Under the pieces are notes generated by a model. The model was given only the letters and a program-made list of their open reading frames with translations. It did no database searches and was not told where the DNA came from. Positions 10,732 through 22,032 of a stretch of DNA of 64,000 nt are shown here, piece after piece (position 1 is the stretch's first letter; each line of letters begins with the position of its first letter). Made by a program: the position numbers and the translations under genes. The stretch is from contig CAKMRJ010005634.1 of assembly GCA_928212115.1 (NCBI GenBank), forward strand, positions 263,199,336 to 263,263,335, in the 5' to 3' direction. The stretch comes from Lactuca virosa (taxonomy: Eukaryota; Streptophyta; Magnoliopsida; Asterales; Asteraceae).

Positions 10732-11674
10732 AGTAACGCCCCGACTCTCAGGTGATAATTTTATAGCTTTGATTTTTCATAAATTGCAAGGTCTACTCGA
10801 CGAGTTGGATGCCCTGACTCGTCGAGTAGAAGCGGGTTGGGCCACGTGTATAAGTGACCTACTCGCCGAGTCCAAGAATGGACTCGACGAGTAGGAGTTG
10901 GGGGATGAAACTCTAACTTTCGGGGTTTTGCACCCTATTTAAAGAATCATAAGCCTCTTTCAGCCTCTTTACAGTCCCTTAAGAGCTTAGCAAAACCCTA
11001 ATACGTGTGTGTGTGTGTGTGTGTGTGATCCATTGTGTGTTTTAAGCTTTGGAAGAGGATTCTTGGTGAGAAGAGCTTGGAGATCAAGTGGATAGAAGCA
11101 AGGAACTTGTGGGGATCTGATATCTACCTCAGTTGGCATCTAGTGGAAGGTATCAAGTTGTTAACTTGACCTCATTTCATTCTAGATCTCATTTGGTTAA
11201 ATATTAGGGCATTTCTAGCATAATAAGAAGCCATTCATGGGTATAAGCTAAGATCTGAAGTTGTAACTTCAGATCTGGAATCTCTTTGGTCTTTAAGTCC
11301 ATAAAGTTTTTAGCTTTGGCAAGTATGAACCTCTCCTCAAGTGTAAAACTCCATTACAAGCTTGGTTTTGTCATTATAAGACTTTAGAGCCTTGCATGCA
11401 CGTAAAGTTTGCAACTTTACATGATAAACATGCCTTGGGAATCTGGATCTGCAAGATGGAACCTTAAGATGGCTTAATATGCATCTGTATGGATATGGAA
11501 TGAAGGGACTCGGCGAGTTGCATGGTCAACTCCACGAGTACGATGAAGATTGTCGTGGACTCGACGAGTCAACTCGGGTTTTCCCGACTTTTGGACACGC
11601 ATAGACTCGACGAGTTGGTCAGAAACTCAGCGAGTCAGTAAGGGTTTTATGACCTTCGGAACTCTTAAAGAACT

Positions 11675-12764
11675 TGTTGGGAATAAAACCCTAATTGTGA
11701 TTTGATGAACAAGATGCAGAAAATAAGAACAAACACAAATAAAGAAGATATGTCGAATGATCACTCGATTTATTCAATATGAGGAATAAATTACACTTTC
11801 AGCATAGACTAAAGAATCTAACACTACATAAGAAACCTCAAAACGCGGCGGCGACATTTTGCCTCACTCTTAACCCTAATTATGAATAATACATGACTAT
11901 TTATAGGGAAGAGACAAGTCTTGGGCTTTTAACCTACACTTCATCAAGGGGGCCCATTGCCATCATCCATGGAGTGCTTTGAAACCCTACAATCTCCCCC
12001 TCAAATTATGGAATGGATGACAATGCTTTAACTTCCAAAACAAGCATCTAGCAAATAAAAAGATCTGCAACGAGGAATATATGAAGCAATCCATGAATCT
12101 TGATTCTTCAATAGTCTTCAAACACGGGCTCTAGGATATATAAACCAAGCACTGAAGTAATGCCTTTAAACTTCATTTTTGAATGTAATCCCAAAAAAAT
12201 CTTCATAAAAACCAAACCCACCATAAAAACCCATTTCAGAACAAAGAAACCAAATCACTTCTTGTCTTTGAAGAGCTCCCCCTCCAAGTCACAATGATCT
12301 TCAAATAAGCTAATGATATAAGCCACCAAAAATTATCATGTAACAACCCAAATTTTAAGATTCGTAACGCCACTTGATCGAGAAAATACTAGAAGTCGGA
12401 GATATAACAATTCCTTAGCAGAGCTCGATAAAGAACTTCCGCTGTAAAGGATACTTCTCTGTAAAAGCTTTAGCAGAGCTCGATGAAGAACTTCTACTGT
12501 AAAAGCTACCTTCATAATTCTACCACAAGCTTTATAAAAAATCTTCAACTTTGAAAAGTCACAAATCCAATTTCGAATGGCCATACCAAATTCTCCCCCG
12601 ATTTATAATAAAAAATGTGATTATAAAGCCTTCAAATGGTCATGAGAATGATCTTGAATGGATAAATAGTGCATGCATGTATGCCTTAGAAACTAACGTG
12701 ATTATCTAGTAGGGTTAGACTATAAATAGTGCATGCATGTATGCCTTAGAACATTGTTCTAACA
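11675..12764 (-). mobile_element. 1.09-kb TG...CA insertion, LTR-derived (Ty1/copia-like solo LTR or non-autonomous element)
   Basis: The insert starts TGTTGGGAATAAAACCC, ends TTCTAACA, and is flanked by GAACT at 11670-11674 and 12765-12769. Aligning the 3' LTR of element A confirms a clean insertion after the word CTTAAAGAG(C/T)T. No coding domain is seen. It has a CTCCCCCTCAAATTATGG block at about 11996-12012, a duplicated 28-bp word containing GCATGCATGTATGCC (12665-12692 and 12722-12750), and a tandem AGCAGAGCTCGAT(A/G)AAGAACTTC repeat near 12416-12500. The left part resembles the 9281-9600 copia LTR in word content, which suggests the minus orientation (inference). Confidence 0.75.
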
Positions 12765-12999
12765 GAACTCGACGAGTTGCTAGCTGCACTCGACAAGTTG
12801 GGTCAACATGGACCGTTGACTTTGACTTGGACCAAGGGTTGACCGGTTTGACCTCTGGGGGTATTTTTGGAAATTTTTGGAAATGGACTTTATGGTAACT
12901 ATAGGTGGTAGAGTTCATGTCGGTGATCCGAGAGGTTGAGCTTATATTTTGAGTCGACATTTGCGAGGTGAGTCTCCTCACTATATCAACAGGGTCTAA

Positions 13000-15314
13000 T
13001 GTAACACCCGTGTTTCTAGGCTAGGCATTAATATTGACGTAATAGTCTAGGTTAACCTTTGTAACTCATTTTGAATAAATGAAAAGGAACTATGTGATTA
13101 TTATGTGAATTATGTGTTTTATGCTTAATTATTAGGATTTAATTAATTAAGAATAAATGAGCGTCGAAAATAAATATTAGATAAAGTCGATATCTATTAA
13201 GAAAGTTGTAGTGGTCGTGACAAAGATTTCAGATATATAAAGAATACCGAAATCCGAGTTATAACGAAGAAGTTATGACTTGTCGAAGTTCCGCGACAAA
13301 ACCGACACGGTGCCGAATGACGTAAAAAGTGAGTTTTTGATAAACTACTTTTTAAGCCTTAGTGATCTAAATGAAATTCGTAGTGTTCGTTAAACCGAGA
13401 GTATGCATAAAAAGAACGCCCAAATCTGACTTCGTATGACGAAGTTATGATTTTTCTAAGTTTCAGCTTAGCAGTAGACAGCTAAAAACTCAAATTTTAG
13501 ATCGAGTGATTTTTAGCCGACACAACCTAAACGAGAATCGAAGGTCTCGTCAATAGTAGTACAACGGTAAAAAGACAGACGAAAACGGACGTCGGATGAA
13601 GAAGTTATGAATTTTTAACGGATTTCCTGTCTCGGTCTGTTAAAAATAATAATATTAAAATTAAAAATCAAAATTAGCCAACGAAGTCTAAATGAAAGTT
13701 GTAGAGCGTAATTTTACCTACGCATGCATATAAAGAACGTCAAAAACGGAGCTCGTATGCGAAAGTTATGGATTTTAGAAGTTTTGGCTCAAAAATCGAG
13801 AAAAACACGAAAACCAAGGAATTTCGCATGGCCCAACTTCGGCCACGTCACCCTCGTCAGGATCTTGCCCCGTGTCCGCCCCGTGTTCTGATCTGATGAG
13901 TCATCCGAGCAGCTGGCAATGCGTGTCGCACTCCCTCGCATCCGAAGCGTCGGTCCAACCGCGGAGCGACGCGTGTCCTCCTTGCGTGTCCGAGCTTCGC
14001 AGGCGCGCCACCTCTCCACCCCTCGCACCCTAGAATTCGGTCCAATCAGAAGCCGCCACATGGAGCCTCACATGCGAGTCGCGTGTGAGCTTATCTTCCC
14101 CCTCGGTCCGAAGCCTTCCCTATAAATAGAAGGGTGCGAGACCTCTCGGGGATAATTTGGAAAATTGCCATTTTACACCCCCTAAACCCATATTTCTTCC
14201 ATTCCAACTTCCCCCAAAGCCCCGGGTATTATACCAAACACCCAAAATACGTTCCGAAGTGCCCGAAGACCCGGAAAAATTTATCTTTTCGGTTTTGAAG
14301 CCCAACCCTCGCAGAGCCCGGTTTCTCAATAAAACTCCCGGTTTTATTAGAAACGATCGTTTTAGGAAACAAAGTGTTGCCCGATTACCATTAAATCAAG
14401 TGAGTGTGTAGTCACTTTCACCTTACACATAAATATGAAGTATTTTCTTTAAAATACGTGCTATGTGTAATTATATTAATTGTTTATTTGAGGTGACTGT
14501 TGAATAGATGTTTTATACAAGTTTTAAAATGTATATGTATTTTATCTACAAATATGTTGGGTAAAACATGGGTAGACGAAATAGTCGATGTGTGTTAAAA
14601 TGATGAGAGGCCTCGATGTTGTTGATGTTGTTGTTGTAGTCATCTAGCGGAGTATAGATGACGACCACAGACCTTTCTAGACAGTCCAGTGGAACACTAG
14701 CAGGTTCGCAACTTGTAGGTGTTGGTGAACTATATGTTCATTGGTGTACTCCATCCCCCTCATGGTTGCCTTTAGGACATGTATGGATGTGGAGTCCCCT
14801 TAGCAGTAGTGTCCACCCCGATGATAATCCTTAGGCTAGGTCCCTTGTGATAGGTGTTTAGGGACGTAAAGTGAGGATAACGGGAATGGGTAATCAGGGT
14901 TATTGTTGATTGATGAATTTAATAAGTTTATTATTATTGTGGGTTGAAAACCCTATATGCTCACCAGGCTCCCAAGCCTGACTCACTCAGCTTTTTATCT
15001 TACAGGTAGTGGACCCCGAGCATAGTCAGATGATGATGAGAGAATTTTTGGATTATAGACTAGTAGTTGTAAATAACTATTGTAAGGCTTATAATGTCTT
15101 GTTTATGCTTTTGATCTGTATCGGATTATGACATCCCGAGGTTTTGATATAAAATGAAAATATACATTTCTTGAAGAAAGGTTTTGATAAACTTTTATCA
15201 TGTTTCGTTTTGGGAACAAATTCCGCAACATCTTTTAAAAGGATTACTCTGATTTTATTTTAAAAGCATAAATTAAATCGGTCTTTTCTGGCCGAGAAAT
15301 TAGTGGATGTCACA
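13000..15314 (+). mobile_element. Solo LTR of gypsy family B, plus orientation (B1)
   Basis: The insert of 2315 bp begins TGTAACACCCG and ends GGATGTCACA, with TCTAA at 12995-12999 and 15315-15319. There is no primer-binding site, polypurine tract or gag-pol inside, so it is a solo LTR. The same family occurs inverted at 23385-26274, with shared words such as AACGAAGAAGTTATG and CCAGTGGAAC. Open frames at 13789-14411 are GC-richer and lie in the LTR body; they are opposing, short and without domain similarity, so I do not call genes. Confidence 0.88.
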
Positions 15315-16046
15315 TCTAAGGCACCAATGTCGGCCCTTATCGGATTTGTATCCGGGTTTATTGCATGATATGCTTATTGATTTACATCCTGATAGTTAGG
15401 ATGGTGATATGCTCTGGTTAGGTCGGTAATCTGGTATATAGGATGATGCTATGTTAGTAACCGGTTAGGTCTGTATCCTGGTTATAGGATGTAGCTGTGA
15501 TTGATGATCTGTTAGATCGGTTTGACTGTTATATGATATGAGCTAGCGTATGATATTTATGTGCACATGTTTATCGATTGGGAGTTGGGTTGAGGCGGTC
15601 CTGCTTTGTGTTGTAGGCCAACATACCCGGTGAGCGGTCCGGATAGGCTGTAGGCCCTGCGAGGCGATACAGTCAGGCTAAAGGCTCGGGAGTAGCCCAA
15701 ATAGGTTGTAGGCCCTGTGAGGCGGTCCAGTCAGGCTGAAGGCTCGTTATGCATGTTGTTCTATATTTTTTGATACGATATGATTATGGTTATATGAGGT
15801 TGGTATTTTGGGGGTAACTCACTAAGCTTCCGGGCTTACAGTTTCAGTTTATTGTTTAGGTACATCAGGGGATCGTGGCAAGGCAAAGGCGTGATCGTAC
15901 AGCTCCTCATGTTTTGTTTATGTTTTTGGGAAAACTCTGGTATTATACATTTTGAAAACAAGTTTGTAAATGATTTAATGGTTTTGAAATGTTTTTAAAT
16001 GTTTTTAAAAGTTCAAATTTGGCATGATTTTATGGGTGTTACAAGT

Positions 16047-16058
16047 TGGTATCAGAGC
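16047..16058 (+). promoter_or_regulatory. Primer-binding site of gypsy element A
   Basis: TGGTATCAGAGC follows the LTR end TTACA by a few bases (AGT). It is the full plant initiator-Met tRNA complement, and it fixes the LTR end at 16043. Confidence 0.93.
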
Positions 16059-16059
16059 C

Positions 16060-16629
16060 ATGGTTTGAGTGAATTGGATGAACACTCGTGTGAGTCTAGT
16101 CTCAAACCAAGGAAGGATTTTCAAAATAACTTTAAAATGGTTTTCAAAATGAAAAAAAGAGGATGCAGGGTGTACGATCAGCCGGAGCCAGTAAGTAGAC
16201 ACCAGAATACCATACGGTTATTTGATATTGTGATATGTTAGAATAGCATGCTAGTACTAGGCTAGGGATCTTCAGGAATTGCATGATAGAATTTCCTGAT
16301 TACATGATGCCTGCTAGCCTAGGGTTTTCCTTATATGAGATTGACATCATTACTGTAGTTGTTTAGTGTATGCATCACGGTTATACATAATTAAGATCTT
16401 ATAGCCTGAGAATGTTTAATTTAGCCTTATGTTCTGTTCTTGTTGATTGGGGGCTTAAGGTAGGATTGGATATTCGAAAGTCTATAGGGTCCAGCGTTAT
16501 GTATGACTAGCATACACTAGTGCTACAGGGTTGGTGAAAGTTTCATGGATGGGTGGGTCATGCGAGGCCGGGAGGCCAGTTATGAGATCTTTAGCATTCC
16601 TCTGGGAGTGAGGATTAAGTGCTCGCTAT

Positions 16630-16723
<94 letters not shown>

Positions 16724-16900
16724 AGGGTGTTGTGGTGATACTTGAGACAAATATGGGTAGGTGTGGAAGGTAGTGTGGAAGGTAGTGTGGGCCCGTACTA
16801 CTGAAAGCACAGGACCCATACGCGTAGCAAGGAACTCACAACCCCTAGGGTTTTATCGGGAGTTGGTTCCCAGTTATTTATGCGGCTTGTCTGATATCTT
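16060..16900 (+). other. Leader of gypsy element A with (TA)n tract
   Basis: This is untranslated leader between the primer-binding site and gag, with no credible gene. A long interrupted (TA)n microsatellite lies at about 16632-16719 and produces spurious YIYIYI frames on both strands. A short direct repeat GGAAGGTAGTGT occurs near 16765-16790. Confidence 0.75.
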
Positions 16901-16917
16901 CATGTTATACTTTCAGT

Positions 16918-17939
16918 ATGGTGGTTACGAGACGCTTTGTGACGGAGGCCAGGAGGGGCCAACAACACCTGAGCCTGTGGTGCAGATGGGTACAAGGGAG
17001 CTGGATGCCAGCATTCGAGAGATCCTGCATGATGAGGTTGTTGCTATGTTCCGGGCACAGCTGCCGGAGATGTTTGGGTCTATTAAGACCGCTATGGTCG
17101 AGTACTTCGACGAGCGTTACACAGCCCTAGCAGAGATGGCTGACGCTGCAGCTGCATCGACTGTAACAGCGGCAGGGAGAGGTGGAGCCAGTCGGGGCTT
17201 CCAGTACCAGGACTTCGATAACACGAAGCCCCCGACATTCGATGGTACCCAGGATCCGATTAGAGCCATGAGGTGGTCATCTGACATGGATGGCTGTTTC
17301 TTCACGTGTTCATGTCCTACTGACCAGAAGGTCAGGTGTGCCCTGAACATGCTGAGGCTCGGGGCCAAGGACTGGCGGAGGTTGACGACAGGGTCATACA
17401 TTGATGAGTAGAGAGCTGTTGTTACTTGGGAGTAGTTTAGGGATATGTTCCCCGCCCGATACATTCCACGGGTCGAGCGGGAACGTTTGGCTCAGGATTT
17501 TTTGAGTTTGAAACAGGATGGGGAGTCGGTGACGGAGATCACCCGTATGTTCACTGAGAGGGCGATGTTTTTCTCGGAGTTTGCTTCCAAGCAGGCTCAG
17601 ATGACTCGTTATCTGAGCATGCTCAAGACGGACATCTGTCAGTTTGTTGCCACACAGCTATGTGATACTCTAATGGATCTACAGGAGGCCGCTAGGCGGC
17701 GTGATTTGGAGATTGAGCTACAGTTGAGGGAGCAGCGTCAAGCCCCGACACAGTCTCAGCCGATGCCGAAGTGGTCTAAGACCGCTGATTCTAGGATCGG
17801 GGTCAGCAGAGCCGTACTTGTGGAAAGTGTGACAAGGGACATTTGGGAGCTTGTCGAGCGGGTAGTGGGTGACACAAGTGTGGCAAGGAGGGGCACTATG
17901 CTAGGGACTGTCGCTAGTCTGCCCCTGCATCGGATATGA
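16918..17939 (+). pseudogene. gypsy element A Gag (Retrotrans_gag)
   Basis: The frame gives VQMGTRELDASIREILHDEV, then MFGSIKTAMVEYFDERYTAL, FQYQDFDNTKPPTFDGTQDP, the capsid core CFFTCSCPTDQKVRCALNML and, after two TAG stops (17409-17411 and 17433-17435), RYIPRVERERLAQDFLSLKQ. Both stops fall where Gln would be expected (DE*RA and WE*F), consistent with CAG-to-TAG changes. The frame is intact from 17445 to about 17790 and then shifts before the zinc knuckles, running to an out-of-frame stop at 17937-17939. Gag would form the cytoplasmic particle. The true start codon is unclear; the first in-frame ATG after the leader may be lost. Confidence 0.9.
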
Positions 17940-18140
17940 GGATATGCTATCATTTTCATCAGGTTAGTCACGTGAAGACCAACTGTCCACAACTCACAGC
18001 CAGGCCGACGCAGGTTCCAGTGCTGGCTACATTGAGGATTGCGGATGGGAGGCCAGTTAAGGCAGAGCCTCCGAAGGCTCAGCGGCGTGCCTTCCAGCTT
18101 ACAGCCGAGGAGGCCAGGGCAGCACCTGATGTGGTTGTTG
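17795..18140 (+). pseudogene. gypsy element A zinc-knuckle region
   Basis: In a frame shifted from gag, translation shows three metal-binding clusters in a row: TCGKCDKGHLGAC, then HKCGKEGHYARDC after a stop, and ICYHFHQVSHVKTNC with the second Cys of the usual C-x2-C replaced by Phe. A Pro/Ala-rich linker follows, ending RAFQLTAEEARAAPDVVVG. These knuckles bind genomic RNA. The frame ends where the 67-bp intron-like insertion begins (18141). Confidence 0.82.
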
Positions 18141-18207
18141 GTATGTTTTTGTTCTTTATCTCATTTATTATATATGTTTTATTCTTATCTGTTATACTTT
18201 TGATTAG
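18141..18207 (+). other. 67-bp intron-like insertion in gag-pol, flanked by direct repeats
   Basis: The segment starts GTATGTTTTT, is T-rich with no internal coding sense, and ends TTTTGATTAG. Removing exactly these 67 bp joins G to GTACG and restores the reading frame from the zinc-knuckle frame to the protease frame (VVVG | TFLVNSLPALVLFDSG). It is bounded by imperfect 11-bp direct repeats GGTAYGTTTTT at 18140-18150 and 18207-18217. It can therefore be read as a small insertion with target duplication that happens to carry GT...AG ends, or as a true intron. No transcript evidence is available here. Confidence 0.6.
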
Positions 18208-18968
18208 GTACGTTTTTAGTGAACTCCTTGCCTGCATTGGTTTTATTTGACTCGGGGGGGAGTCGGTCTTTCGTATCTCAAACATTTAGTAGGGAATTCA
18301 GTGTGCCAGTAGACGAGCTAGAATGTCCGTTGTGAGTCTCTATCGCCAGCGAACACGGAGTTTCTGCTTCTTCGGTCTACCGAGGATGCGAGTTGGAGAT
18401 CTTCGGAGTGTCCTTCCCGAAATATTTGATTCCAATTCCCATGGGGGAGGTGTGCGTGATTGTGGGGATGGAGTGGCTTAGTCGATTCGGTGCCATGATT
18501 AATTGCGAGGGTCAGCGGGTGGTAGTTCGAACCCCAAGTGGGGGAGAACTGATTGTATATGGCGAGGGCACCAGAGTGGGATCAGGGTTTTGTTCAGCTT
18601 CCAGGGCTCGACAGTATATTCAGCACGGGTGTGCGGGTTATCTAGCGTATGTGGTGGATATGCGAGCCAGGGATCAGACTTCAGTTTCAGAGGTTCCAGT
18701 AGTCAGGGAGTTTGCTGATGTGTTTCTGGAGGAGTTGCCAGGGATACCTCCGGAGAGGCAGGTCGAGTTTCAGATCGACCTAGTGCCGGGTGCGGCCCCT
18801 ATCGCCAAGGCGCCGTACCGGTTGGCACCACCAGAGATGTAGGAGTTGTCGTCACAGCTGCAGGAACTGTTGGGCAAGCAATTCATTCGACCGAGAAGTT
18901 CCCCGTGGGGAGCACTGATACTCTTCCTCAGGAAGAATGACGTTTTGCACCGAATGTGCATTGATTAT
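18208..18968 (+). pseudogene. gypsy element A protease and N-terminal RT
   Basis: The protease active site reads LVLFDSGGSRSFVS (about 18240-18280). A TGA at 18333-18335 interrupts at CPL*VSIA, where CGA-to-TGA is plausible. The frame then gives IPIPMGEVCVIVGMEWLSRF and the linker VREFADVFLEELPGIPPERQ, and RT begins at VEFQIDLVPGAAPIAKAPYR. A TAG at 18840-18842 replaces the Gln after RLAPPEM. The RT reads into MCIDY and is cut there by the solo LTR at 18969; the rest resumes at 22033. It is an inactive relic with typical Ty3/gypsy motifs. Confidence 0.92.
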
Positions 18969-21900
18969 TGTCACACCCCAGGACCGATGGCGGAAACGTT
19001 CCGGGGCGGAGGACGTCATGTGTAGTATCACAACCAATACGCATAGTAAGCATAGTAAACACAACCATTACATTACATAGAAATGATTACATTCGTTTGA
19101 AAACAAAGTACTACAAGTTTCATAGATACATTAGTTAGAACAAAATTAGAGACGAGACTTCTATACGCTCCGTCTTCTCCAAAAAGTTAGCAGGAGTACC
19201 TGTCTAATGAGAACCTGAGAATACAAGCAGTTTTAAAATATCAGCATAAAGCTGGTGAGTTCATAAGCGTATTTTGTTAAGGAAAAATCGTTTATTTAAT
19301 CCAGTGATAAATAATTCATTTCCTTTTGTAAAGATTTACTGTAATATCGAAAAGCCATCGTTGTTGAGTTATGAAATACATAGGCATGTTTTTCCCAGAA
19401 AATCCCATATTTTCTAACATGTAAGTTGATTTGAATAAGATATGAAAACCATAAGTTAGGACCCTGGAATTACCATCCAGTACGAAAGTAGGTAGTTTTA
19501 ATACATAAAACTATAAGTTTAGAACCCTGGAATACCATCCAGTACGAATGTAGGTAGTTTTAGTACACAGAACTATAAGTTTAGAACCCTGGAATACCAT
19601 CCAGTACGAAGGTAGGTAGTTTTAGTACACAAAACTATAAGTTTAGAACCCTGGAATACCATCCAGTACGAAGGTAGGTAGTTTTAGTACACAAAACTAT
19701 AAGTTTAGAACCCTGGAATACCATCCAGTACGAAGGTGGGTAGTTTTAATACATAAAACTATAGATTAGATCCCTGGAATACCATCCAGTACGTAGTAGG
19801 TAGTTTTAATACATAAAACTATAGTTGAAATAAAGCAAGAAAATCCGTGACCCAATTGGTTTGTTTAATACATATTGTGAGCCGTATAACCATACTGATA
19901 TGACCCGTGACCTCCTTGACGTTCTTCAGGCGTCGTTCGATTTCCAAAATTTGTCACCCTAGGCGTGCCCGCCTAACTGTAGCTAGCAGTTTAGGTGTGG
20001 GATTGTCAGTCCCAAATAGATCTATCCACAAATTTCACGTTCTCCCTCCAGGAGACTCTGGTTATACTTCCGGAGAGGATTTATTGGTATCCCGAAGGAT
20101 ATAATGAAGACAAGTCTCACAAGCTAGTATTTACTATTTGACGGATGATTTAATCGTTTTCGAATTTTCGAATTTGTTTGGAACATAGTAGAGTATAAAT
20201 AATTAAATACAACATAATTATTTAGCATGATAATCTAGATTAGACATGGATAAACTAAATCAGACATAGTTTATGTTTTTGACTTTGCATGAAATCGAAT
20301 TCGTATGACAAGTGATAAAGATCCCAAATTATTCCCATAATAATTTGCACAGTTTGATAAGTTTTTCCCATTTAGATTGGAAAGGTTTGTTAAGTTTCAT
20401 ACAGTTTTAGGAAAACTATGTAATTATATTTAGAAAGTATCCCTTATGCTCTGCATATTACAAGAGGGATAAGGTATCATAAGTTCATCGGAGAATCATA
20501 TAATTACATCAGTTTTTAAGTTATGAAAACCTTTATGATTTTGCTTGTATTCCCCCCCTGAAAACATGAAAAACGTGGAAAAGGTGTAGGGGTATGAACT
20601 CACCTGACGAGAATGTGCTGAGTAGGATGTTAGAAGACAACTTAGGACTTGAACACACGCAAAGGTCCTAAGTAATATGAGGTGATACACAATTGTATCC
20701 AATTAGTTATTATACTACTAATTAAACAAGTAGACACACTCAATGCAAGAAAACACTTGGTTCCAAGTGTTAGGAATGATACGGGTTGCATTTAAGGAGT
20801 GTATGACCTAGTTAGGAGGGTTTACTCTTCAAGTGTAAACCCTTGGGGGAGTTTACGGTTTCTAGACCACATCCCCCATGAGTTTACGGCCGTAAACTCA
20901 TGGGTGTGGTGGTTTGAGTGATCCAAGGTCTCATCTTGCACATAGGAAGGATCTAGGGTTGATTCGAGGGCTTAGGAAGTGATCGGGACATGAAATGACC
21001 TAGGAATTAGGGTTTACGGTTCTTGGACCACCCTTGGGGAGTTTACGGTCGTAAACACATGGGTTTACGGCCGTAAACCCATCCTTGTCCATGATTGTCC
21101 ATTTTCCAAGTGTTTTGGTGGTTTGTAGGCCATTCATGCAAGTTCTAGACTCATATACAAGCCATGCAAGGTGTTTAGGGCATTAAAACACCCTTTGTAG
21201 GTGTTTACGGTTTTTGGGAGATGTTCCCAAACCGTAAACTCATGTTTACACTTCTTTGGACATGTTTTAGGGTTCTAAGATCATTCTAGCAAGTTTCAAG
21301 GCCATTAGACATGCATTGGAGGGGTTAAGGGGCATCAAAACCCCATTAAAGGGTGTTTACGGTTCTTGAACCTTCAAGAACCGTAAACTCATGTTCATCC
21401 TCAAAAAGACATGATTTTGTGGTTCAAACTCCATACATGTAAGTATCTAAGCCTTAGAAGAGGTTTGGAAGGGTTTTGGGGCTTCAAAACCCCCATTGAA
21501 GGAGTTTACGGTTTTGGGAGGCTCCCCAAACCGTAAACACGAGTTTTTGATGGTTCTTGGGTAGTTTAAACATAGATTTGCATGCATGTTAGGATAAACA
21601 ACTAGTTAGGAAGGATCACTTACCAATTTGGAGCTTGAAAGTGAAGATTCTTGAGAGAGATCCGATTTTAGAGAGAGAGAGAGTAGAGAGAGAAAGTTCA
21701 AGGTGGGAAAAAGGCTCAAAAGTGCCCACTCAACCTTTATATATGTCTAGAGTTAGTGGCCCGGTGGGAATACACCCAATACCGACATTAAACGGAGCTA
21801 AATATTTTACCCGGGTAAATAACCATTACCCGACTTAGTCGTAATTTAGAAATTTTCAAAAAGATTATTTAGAGTGTTTTCACTCAATTAATATTTCGTT

Positions 21901-22032
21901 TCGACACATATGAAATTATAATAATAATTCTAATTGAATTATTTAATTTGAAAGTTAACGGAAAACCCAAAATAAAATAAATTTTATTAACGGCATGGGT
22001 TACGTTAACGGACTATCTTTCGGGTTGTCACA
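18969..22032 (-). mobile_element. Solo LTR of gypsy family C, minus orientation (3.06 kb)
   Basis: The insert begins TGTCACACCCC on the plus strand and ends GGGTTGTCACA, flanked by ATTAT at 18964-18968 and 22033-22037. It splits the RT motif MCIDY|RELN of element A exactly. There is no gag-pol inside. It holds a 62-bp tandem array (19441-19825), about six copies around ACCCTGGAATACCATCCAG, and many GTTTACGG / CCGTAAAC words at 20840-21545. CTCCCTCCAGGAGACTCTGG near 20041 is shared with the 50953-57727 element, so they are related LTR families. Minus orientation is inferred from the TGTGACAACC start. Confidence 0.88.

Larger units (their letters stand above)
10732..16043 (+). repeat. 5' LTR of gypsy element A (carries two nested insertions)
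   Basis: The LTR starts AGTAACGCC, a probable T-to-A change of the TGTAACGCC seen in the 3' LTR, and ends GGGTGTTACA before the primer-binding site. Without the two insertions and their duplications it is about 1.9 kb, against 1843 bp for the 3' LTR. It carries a longer (GT)n run at 11004-11028 and one extra unit of a TAGGCCCTG(C/T)GAGGCG repeat at 15610-15740. TATTTAAAG near 10938 is a TATA-like site. Several ACTCGNCGAGT palindromes are present. Confidence 0.93.

Noticed and set aside
13789..14411. Overlapping open frames on both strands in GC-richer DNA
   Set aside because: They lie within solo LTR B1, overlap each other in opposing strands, and show no domain. Open frames are expected by chance in GC-rich DNA.
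16545..16819. YIYIYI-rich frames
   Set aside because: Artefacts of the (TA)n microsatellite.
19441..19825. Regularly spaced direct repeats that could suggest a CRISPR array
   Set aside because: The units are adjacent tandem copies without unique spacers, in a plant LTR; not a CRISPR.
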